Source: Candidatus Zhuqueibacterota bacterium (GTDB taxonomy: Bacteria > Zhuqueibacterota > Zhuqueibacteria > Residuimicrobiales > Krinioviventaceae). Taken from it: DNA of 58,818 nt. This document shows positions 52,885 through 58,818 of the stretch, piece by piece. The stretch is taken from the NCBI GenBank assembly GCA_016934825.1, contig JAFGSB010000009.1, positions 1 to 58,818 of the forward strand. The letters run 5' to 3'. Positions within the stretch are counted from its first letter, which is position 1, and every line of letters starts with the position of its first letter. The position numbers and the translations under genes were made by a program. The notes under the pieces were generated by a model. The model ran no database searches and was not told where the DNA came from. It was given only the letters and a program-made list of their open reading frames with translations.

Positions 52885-54570
52885 ATGAGAAGACAAGTTT
52901 ATACAATTTTTTTGATTGTTTTAGCGTTGTCAAGCGTGTTTATCTTATCCAAAAATGTTGTTGCTCAGGATTCAGACACACTCGATGTTGTTGCCGATTA
53001 TGAATCATTGAATCTTGCAATTGAAGGTGACACAACAGAAACAGGGGAGCCAAAAAATTATAACCGCGTTTATCGCCTGGAACGCGGCGGCTGGTACCTG
53101 TTGAACGGAACTCTTGAAAATATTAAAGATGCTCCTTTAAGAATCGTTGCCGCCAAAGGAGAGGGCCCCAGACCAATGCTTATTGCGTCGGTGGATGAAT
53201 CAGGTGGGACTTCGAAAATATTCACAAACGATGGTGACGCAGAATGGAGAGGCCTTTATGTAACCGGTATCAATAATCTGGGAAACCAGGGAAATAAGAA
53301 TAATTTTACGATTAATAAAGAAGAAGGCCGCTATATTATGGACGACTGTTTCCTGGATGACGATCGCCAGGCTTTTTTCCGTATGAATTCGCCAAACCAG
53401 AAACTTTATATCACCAACTCTATTTTTAGAAATGCTGAAAGACAGGCTGATCCCTGGGACGGAATAATGATCGCTGCCCGGGGCGGCATTCAGGATACCA
53501 TCTTTGTCCAGAATTGTACTTTTTATGTTGCTTCAAATCGTATCATGGATGATTACAACGGAAAATTGAAAAATGTGATCTTTGACCATAACACATTCGA
53601 CGAGTACGGTGGTGTCGTAGGAGGAAATTTAGCCGTTGATCAATCAGTTAATTTAACGATAACGAATAACTTGTTCACAGATGTCGGATACGAAGGCGGC
53701 CGAGTAATCGACGACGAATTACTGCCGGGTGAAGTAGACACTTTTGCGGTCGAAATATTTGGTATAGATTCACTTGAAGCCCCTGAATTGGCGTCAGATG
53801 ATCAGCGCCATATTGTCATTAAAAACAATGTGTATGGATGGTCGCCGGAAGTCATAGCCTGGATGGACAGCAAACCGGACCGTAAACTCTATGAATTTAA
53901 CAATCTTCGAACTCAACTGATGATAGCAGGTTTTCCGAACATGGTCTCGGAAAACAATATAGAGGAATATCCCGGATATAGCGATCCCCCTGATATTCAG
54001 GTTCAAGTTGATTATGCGGAATACAGATGGGCAACGGGAGGTTCCAATGAGAACAATCCTCCAATCTGGGCCGACAGGAACGGCAGAAATGACCTGACAA
54101 TTGACGCAACCACAATGGGACCTGCTGAAGATGAATATGATTTCGATTATCCCACAACTTCACAGGCTTATACGCATGCTCAAGGCGGTTTCCCCGTTGG
54201 TGATTTGAACTGGTTCCCGGACAAAAAAGCCGAATGGGAAGCATGGATTCAAACAAGTGTTGATGGTAAAAACAACAATGTTGCCCCGGCTGAATTTGCT
54301 TTACAGCAAAATTATCCGAATCCATTCAATCCGAGCACGACCATTTCTTATCAACTGAACAAGTCGTCAGTGGTCAAACTTTCGGTTTTTAACACCCTTG
54401 GTCAAAAGGTCAGGGTTCTGGTTAGCGATATACGGCAGAACGCGGGAACCCACTCCGTTCAGTGGGATGGTCTGGATGATTCTCATAAACTGGTTTCGAG
54501 CGGATTTTATTTTTATCGATTGGAAGCGAATAACCAGGTTCTGACTAAAAAGATGTTATTGATGAAGTAG
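52885..54570 (+). CDS. Secreted beta-helix protein with type IX sorting domain
   Basis: 561 aa. Signal peptide (about residues 1-27). A parallel beta-helix of lyase/DUF4957-DUF5123-like type follows (about 50-380): repeated N-rich turns such as YITNSIFRN, FVQNCTFYV, VIFDHNTF, LTITNNLF. The C-terminal sorting domain occupies about 475-561 (NYPNPFNPSTTISYQL, SGFYFYRLEANNQVLTKKMLLMK). Such helices are polysaccharide lyases or binding proteins (chondroitin- or pectin-type). I cannot identify a catalytic Lys/Arg with certainty. Confidence 0.8.
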   Translation: MRRQVYTIFLIVLALSSVFILSKNVVAQDSDTLDVVADYESLNLAIEGDTTETGEPKNYNRVYRLERGGWYLLNGTLENIKDAPLRIVAAKGEGPRPMLIASVDESGGTSKIFTNDGDAEWRGLYVTGINNLGNQGNKNNFTINKEEGRYIMDDCFLDDDRQAFFRMNSPNQKLYITNSIFRNAERQADPWDGIMIAARGGIQDTIFVQNCTFYVASNRIMDDYNGKLKNVIFDHNTFDEYGGVVGGNLAVDQSVNLTITNNLFTDVGYEGGRVIDDELLPGEVDTFAVEIFGIDSLEAPELASDDQRHIVIKNNVYGWSPEVIAWMDSKPDRKLYEFNNLRTQLMIAGFPNMVSENNIEEYPGYSDPPDIQVQVDYAEYRWATGGSNENNPPIWADRNGRNDLTIDATTMGPAEDEYDFDYPTTSQAYTHAQGGFPVGDLNWFPDKKAEWEAWIQTSVDGKNNNVAPAEFALQQNYPNPFNPSTTISYQLNKSSVVKLSVFNTLGQKVRVLVSDIRQNAGTHSVQWDGLDDSHKLVSSGFYFYRLEANNQVLTKKMLLMK

Positions 54571-54844
54571 AGAAAGATTATTGTTTAAATCGTTTTGTTC
54601 TAATAGTAAACTTAATTATTGTATGAGGAATAAAAATAAATTAAAAATATGGTCAGTTATTTTTTAAACTTTTTAAAAGTTATAATTCACAAATTATTTT
54701 CATATTTTCTCCCATGATTCTAAATGCATGTTCATTTTGGGGCGATGGTAAAAAGTTATTAAATCTAAAAAAACCATAGCCCCGGAACATGCTAAATAGT
54801 CGGTAATAAGGAATACTAACTTCTAATAAGAAAGGATATACAAA

Positions 54845-55663
54845 ATGAAGAATAAACTGATTTTTGTCATAATCCTATTGTTGCTCTCGAGTACTGTTTA
54901 TTCCCAGCAGGGTGAATTGAGTTTGCACCTTTTTGGGAGCGCATCCCTGCCTAATGGAGATTTTGGGAAAAATTTTGACGATTATACCCGGGTAACGAGA
55001 TTATCGGGTTTTCGGACCGGCGAAAAAATCGGGTTGGCCGAAACAGGCGCCGGTGTTGGCGCGGAGTTGATTGCTCCAGTATGGTTTCGCGGATTAAATT
55101 GGGTGCTGAGCGGCAGAATTATAGTGAATGGTGTTAACGGTGAATCAGCGTTATCCAAATATCATTCACAGATTGTCGGCGATACAACAATTACTACTAA
55201 TATTATAAAGGAACGAAATATAATTAAGAGTATTAATCTTGAATTTGGCCGTTGGATAAACATTCCTGTTATGACAGGATTCCGATATGATCATCATTTT
55301 TCGCACAAATATACATTATATGGCAGTTTACAGGCCGGTGTGAATTTGTCAAAAGCACCTTCCAAAAAGGCAACCGTCGGTTTGATGTCATTTGAGGGTG
55401 TAAAAGAGTCGGTAACGGCAGATGATACACAGTTTAATTTTGCCAGGGATTTCGGATATGAACTCGGAATTGGTTTTGTTTTTTATCAGACGTATAACCT
55501 GGGATTTCGATATTTGGCTCTTAGCACTCCACGCTTTGATGGTACACAAAATTTATCGGAAAAAGTTTTTCCTGAAATCAATAGTCTGAAAGATACTATT
55601 TTAGGAGAAGACCGCTCTATTTCCATGTTTATTGTGACATTGGGTATTCAGTTGTTCCGATAG
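54845..55663 (+). CDS. Outer-membrane beta-barrel protein, unknown role
   Basis: 272 aa. Signal peptide MKNKLIFVIILLLLSS... cleaved about residue 21, then alternating strands (ELSLHLFGSASLPNGDFG, YTLYGSLQAGVNLSKAP, YNLGFRYLALSTPRF) ending in LGIQLFR. Consistent with an 8-10-strand OmpA/porin-like barrel. GAAAGGA precedes the ATG. It lies between the beta-helix and the TolB-like genes, 11 nt from the latter, so it is probably part of the same surface assembly. Confidence 0.7.
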   Translation: MKNKLIFVIILLLLSSTVYSQQGELSLHLFGSASLPNGDFGKNFDDYTRVTRLSGFRTGEKIGLAETGAGVGAELIAPVWFRGLNWVLSGRIIVNGVNGESALSKYHSQIVGDTTITTNIIKERNIIKSINLEFGRWINIPVMTGFRYDHHFSHKYTLYGSLQAGVNLSKAPSKKATVGLMSFEGVKESVTADDTQFNFARDFGYELGIGFVFYQTYNLGFRYLALSTPRFDGTQNLSEKVFPEINSLKDTILGEDRSISMFIVTLGIQLFR

Positions 55664-55674
55664 GAGATGAGTTA

Positions 55675-56697
55675 ATGAAACAGTTTATTTACTTATTTAT
55701 TTTTCTGATTTTTATCTCAAGTTGCCGGGAACAAACACGAAAACAAGTAAAAAATTTCTCCAAAATTGTATTCCTGTCCGACCGGGACGCGCCAAGACGG
55801 CAGTTCGATATATTTATGATGGATACTGACGGAGGCAATCAGGTTAATCTGACGCCGGATATTGAATCAATTGTGAGTTTTTCATATCCTGTACTCTCAC
55901 CGGATGGCAACAAAATATTGTACCTCGCTTATGTAAAAGATAAACTGCTTCGAATTTTAAATATCGAAGAACATAGCGTTACGGATTTAACTCAAGTCGG
56001 CTGGGATATTCCTCAATACTCTTTTTCTCCGCAAGAGGATAAAATAGTATTTGTCCGAAAGATCGAAGGTCGCCGGCAGATTTTTATAATAAATACTGAC
56101 GGTTTCGGAGAAAAATGTTTGTCCGATCCTGATTTTGATGAATATGATCCCGCTTTTTCACCGGATGGTTCCCAAATAGTTTTTGTATCGAAAAGGAGCG
56201 GAACTTTTGCAATTACTATAATGAAAAAGGATGGGACCAAAATCAGGGATCTGGTTCAACGAAAAGAAAAGATCCGGTTTCCCGCGTTTTCGCCGAACGG
56301 TGAATTTGTGGCGTTTATCTCTTATGAAAATAACATACCCGGTTTATTTATGATTAAAAGTGATGGGAGAAATCTGAAAAATATAATAAAAGGTAAAGTT
56401 GTGGAATCCAGGCCTCAGTTTACGCCGGATGGCTCTAAAATCGTTTTCCTGGCCCGGCAAAGAGGAATGAAATATTGCGATGTTTGTATTATAAATAAAA
56501 ATGGAAAAAAGTTCAAAAATTTATCCAATGATTTAAATTTTATTAATCAGTACCCATCGATCACTCCCGATGGAAAATCAATTATTTTTCAGTCCGTCAA
56601 ATTCAACAATTGTGAAATCTACCGTGTTGATTTAAATGGGAAAAATCTTGTCAATTTAACCAATCATCCCAAGTGGGACATGAGCCCAAGTTTTTAA
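55675..56697 (+). CDS. TolB-like beta-propeller lipoprotein
   Basis: 340 aa. Short signal with lipobox FISSC (Cys about residue 17). Then about six PD40/WD40-like blades with the repeating pattern (S/T)PDG...IVF...I...G (AFSPDGSQIVFVSKR, AFSPNGEFVAFIS, QFTPDGSKIVFLA, SITPDGKSIIFQS). TolB-like propellers act as periplasmic scaffolds or binders. GGAGA precedes the start. No catalytic residues are visible. Confidence 0.8.
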   Translation: MKQFIYLFIFLIFISSCREQTRKQVKNFSKIVFLSDRDAPRRQFDIFMMDTDGGNQVNLTPDIESIVSFSYPVLSPDGNKILYLAYVKDKLLRILNIEEHSVTDLTQVGWDIPQYSFSPQEDKIVFVRKIEGRRQIFIINTDGFGEKCLSDPDFDEYDPAFSPDGSQIVFVSKRSGTFAITIMKKDGTKIRDLVQRKEKIRFPAFSPNGEFVAFISYENNIPGLFMIKSDGRNLKNIIKGKVVESRPQFTPDGSKIVFLARQRGMKYCDVCIINKNGKKFKNLSNDLNFINQYPSITPDGKSIIFQSVKFNNCEIYRVDLNGKNLVNLTNHPKWDMSPSF

Positions 56698-56726
56698 TTA
56701 TTTATATACGGAAAGAAAAAAGAAAT

Positions 56727-58343
56727 ATGCTGACAGGTAATGATTTAAACCCTATGAAATCCGGCGTTCAATATAGCTATAAAAAAAGTTCAATGTTCTT
56801 AAAACAATATCGGATATTAATATATATTTTTTTGTTATGGTTTTTTTTAACTGAAAGCTATGGTCAAACCTATAAACCGCCAATTGGAATCCCGATTCCC
56901 GATTTTGGTATTGAAGAAACGGTTGAAAGTGTATACGGTCCCGGTTTTTATACACATTATATTGATAATACCCACCGAGGCGCGACTGATATCAATAATC
57001 CCAACGGAAGTCAGGATAAACCAAGAAAAACAATCCCCCAAAACATGACACTTCCTGCCGGGAGTGTTGTGCTCATCAAAGGCGGCCCTTACCAGACGGA
57101 TTTAAAAAATATCTGGACATGCAGCGGAACAGCCGACAAACCTGTGTTTATCCGGGGAATCTACCCGGATAATAGGCCGCAACTTTTAAATTTTCACCTG
57201 AGTGTGGATGGGCAGTATTTCATTATCGAAGATATAGAATTTTATGATGACTCTTTTATAAGATCCCGTGATACGGCCGCATATTTTGCGATCAGAAATT
57301 GTGAAATCCATAATCCGCCAGGGAAGATTATCAATTTCGGCGCGGCAATATCGGCACGGGGCAGTGATGTGGTTATATATAAAAACCACATTCATCATAA
57401 TATTACAAACGATCCCCGCAAGGGGGGTGACTGTCATGGCGTCAATCCCGGTGTGGGCGCGAAGAGAGTGTGGATATTGGACAATCATATTCACCATAAC
57501 AGCGGCGATGCTGTCCAGGCCTGTCATGCCTGTGATCCGGCTCCGCAGTATGTGTACATCGGCCGGAACCTGTTGCACGAAGACAGGGAGAATGGCGTCG
57601 ACCTGAAATATGTTAAAGATGTCGTTATTTCACAGAATATATTATACGGGTATAAACGGGCATCCACTTCCGACGGCAGCGCGATGGTACTGGGCAGCGA
57701 CGGTATGCCGAACCGGCCATGGGTTATATTTAATGAAATTTATGACTCCGATAACGGTATACGCAACGAGGAAACGGATAACGCGTGGATCATCGGCAAC
57801 AAGATTTATAATATTAAAGGATTCGCGATTGCCCTGGAAAAAAAGTCAGATGATTTATATATCATTGGCAATACGGTCTGTAATGTTGATGTTATCATTC
57901 ATCAATACAAACGGGAAAATTTTCGTATCCATGTATTTAACAACATTTTCGCCAATATAAGGGGAAAACGCTATAAATGTCATTTGAATATCCCAAGTCC
58001 TACTATTGCCGATGTGTCCGAATTTGCGAACAATCTATTCTGGCAGGACGGTGCGCCAGTTATTCTTCGATGGGATTCAGAATTCACAATCCATTCCACT
58101 TTGGAATTTGAAAACTTTCCGGGCGGCGCGAATAATATCATAGGGAATCCGCTTTTCAGGAATGTCGCGAAGAATAATTTTGAGCTTCAGAAGAATAGCG
58201 CGGCTATTGATAAAGCAATAGAGTATCCCGTTTACGAAAAATATTATAGAATGCACGGACTTGACATAAAATTAGACTATAACGGTACTGTACGTCCCCA
58301 ACACACGAACTGGGATATTGGTGCTTATGAATATATAAAGTGA
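56727..58343 (+). CDS. Secreted parallel beta-helix protein
   Basis: 538 aa from the ATG at 56727 (GGAAAG upstream); a GTG at 56673 overlaps the previous gene and an ATG at 56754 is an alternative. A signal-like stretch (ILIYIFLLWFFLTESYGQ, about residues 31-48) precedes a right-handed beta-helix with repeated asparagine turns (VWILDNHIHHNSGDAV, VISQNILYGYKR, IIGNTVCNVD) and a terminal block DYNGTVRP...WDIGAYEY. Related proteins include polysaccharide lyases and epimerases. Unlike the protein at 52885 there is no C-terminal sorting domain, so its location differs. Confidence 0.75.
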   Translation: MLTGNDLNPMKSGVQYSYKKSSMFLKQYRILIYIFLLWFFLTESYGQTYKPPIGIPIPDFGIEETVESVYGPGFYTHYIDNTHRGATDINNPNGSQDKPRKTIPQNMTLPAGSVVLIKGGPYQTDLKNIWTCSGTADKPVFIRGIYPDNRPQLLNFHLSVDGQYFIIEDIEFYDDSFIRSRDTAAYFAIRNCEIHNPPGKIINFGAAISARGSDVVIYKNHIHHNITNDPRKGGDCHGVNPGVGAKRVWILDNHIHHNSGDAVQACHACDPAPQYVYIGRNLLHEDRENGVDLKYVKDVVISQNILYGYKRASTSDGSAMVLGSDGMPNRPWVIFNEIYDSDNGIRNEETDNAWIIGNKIYNIKGFAIALEKKSDDLYIIGNTVCNVDVIIHQYKRENFRIHVFNNIFANIRGKRYKCHLNIPSPTIADVSEFANNLFWQDGAPVILRWDSEFTIHSTLEFENFPGGANNIIGNPLFRNVAKNNFELQKNSAAIDKAIEYPVYEKYYRMHGLDIKLDYNGTVRPQHTNWDIGAYEYIK

Positions 58344-58564
58344 GAGCATTATATTCTTTTGTAGAATCAGAAAATAATTAATATTAATGTTTCACTTTTT
58401 TCAGGATTTATTCAGATAAAAGTGATTTCAGATATTATATTGAAAGGTTATAATTCATAAATCCCCGGTGATTCCAATCAAAAATCCCTTTCCGTGGGAA
58501 TACTGAAATATTATTATTATCAATATAAAGTAACTTAAAATTATAATTTTCCGGGAGGTGTCTG

Positions 58565-58818
58565 GTGGAAAATAACAAAAATATAGCCCGCAGAGAATTT
58601 TTAGGCAAAGGAACAAAAATGGCAGCCGCGACTGCCGCCGCTCTGGCAACCTTAACAAATGTTGCGCCCTCAAAAGCCGCAAACGGCGGGAAGCTTAAAT
58701 TCGCACTCGTCGGTACGGGCTCGCGGGGCAGTGGTACGTGGGGGAAAAATCTCATTCATCCTTTGAAAGATTACGTCGAGTTGGTGGCATTGTGCGATAT
58801 TAATCCCAAAAGATTAAA
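58565..58818 (+). CDS. Start of a Tat-exported Gfo/Idh/MocA protein (cut by window end)
   Basis: At least 84 codons, open to the end. GTG start with GGGAGG a few nt upstream. Twin-arginine signal (ARREFLGKG and an Ala-rich hydrophobic part) then the Rossmann start LKFALVGTGSRGSG and LVALCDINPKR. It is the third Tat-type Gfo/Idh protein in the window. The EKP motif and C-terminal domain lie outside, so no substrate can be suggested. Confidence 0.8.
   Translation, partial: MENNKNIARREFLGKGTKMAAATAAALATLTNVAPSKAANGGKLKFALVGTGSRGSGTWGKNLIHPLKDYVELVALCDINPKRL

Noticed and set aside
1-58818. tRNA, rRNA, CRISPR, insertion sequence or prophage
   Set aside because: I looked for cloverleaf-like arms, repeat arrays and transposase motifs and saw none; a tool search could still find small RNAs.

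Overview
The window (about 59 kb, AT-rich, with no rRNA, tRNA, IS element or CRISPR array that I can see) looks like a polysaccharide- and amino-sugar-utilisation region of a Gram-negative bacterium of the FCB superphylum, most likely a Calditrichota/KSB1/Marinimicrobia-like lineage. The evidence is three secreted proteins ending in the 'NPFN' FlgD-like/type IX sorting domain, a PorV/PorQ-family barrel, and TonB-dependent receptors with an N-terminal carboxypeptidase-regulatory-like domain. There are also many Tat-exported Gfo/Idh/MocA proteins. No SusD gene is visible. The lineage is inferred from gene content only.

Layout. 0.2-11.8 kb (minus strand): an amidohydrolase, an SGNH-hydrolase/TPR membrane protein, a GH109-type Gfo/Idh protein bounded by terminators, and a PorV-like / sorting-domain protein / TonB-receptor operon. 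12.5-14.2 kb (minus): a sugar-type DMT permease and a DeoR repressor, divergent from 14.5-18.7 kb (plus): AgaS-like SIS enzyme, GatZ/KbaZ-like protein, PfkB kinase and exported DUF1080 protein. Both divergent promoters read well (TTGACA, 17-bp spacers). 18.9-19.8 kb (minus): exported YdjC-type deacetylase. 21-24.2 kb (plus): second DMT permease, NagB-like enzyme, second PfkB kinase and a small alpha/beta protein. 24.6-29.5 kb: fucose-isomerase-like protein, aldose-epimerase-like protein, class II aldolase and FGGY kinase. 29.9-41.1 kb: sulfatase, LamG/sorting-domain protein, D-2-hydroxyacid dehydrogenase, a large PreA-PreT-type flavo-iron-sulfur fusion, YtcJ-type amidohydrolase, cytosolic Gfo/Idh enzyme and a tandem alpha/beta-hydrolase. 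41.2-49.6 kb: LacI regulator with two matching operators, Tat-exported Gfo/Idh enzyme, two TIM-barrel epimerases, LarA-type epimerase, an Nramp-fold transporter without the metal motif, and an EamA permease. 49.9-58.8 kb: TonB receptor, two beta-helix proteins, a beta-barrel, a TolB-like lipoprotein, and the start of another Tat-exported Gfo/Idh gene that runs off the edge.

How it may work (inference). The outer-membrane receptors bind and import glycan fragments. Exported sulfatase, esterase, deacetylase, GH109, DUF1080 and Gfo/Idh enzymes trim them. This mix fits an oxidoreductive (3-keto-glycoside) route alongside classical hydrolysis. The inner-membrane DMT and Nramp-like carriers bring sugars or sugar acids in. 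Isomerase, kinase and aldolase sets (AgaS/GatZ/PfkB and FucI-like/FGGY/class II aldolase) feed triose phosphates, while LarA-like, 2-hydroxyacid dehydrogenase and PreA/PreT-like proteins suggest a side route for oxidised sugars or nitrogenous substituents.

The least conventional parts are the PreA-PreT fusion, the Nramp-fold protein next to a LarA homologue, and several family members in which usual catalytic or metal residues appear replaced.
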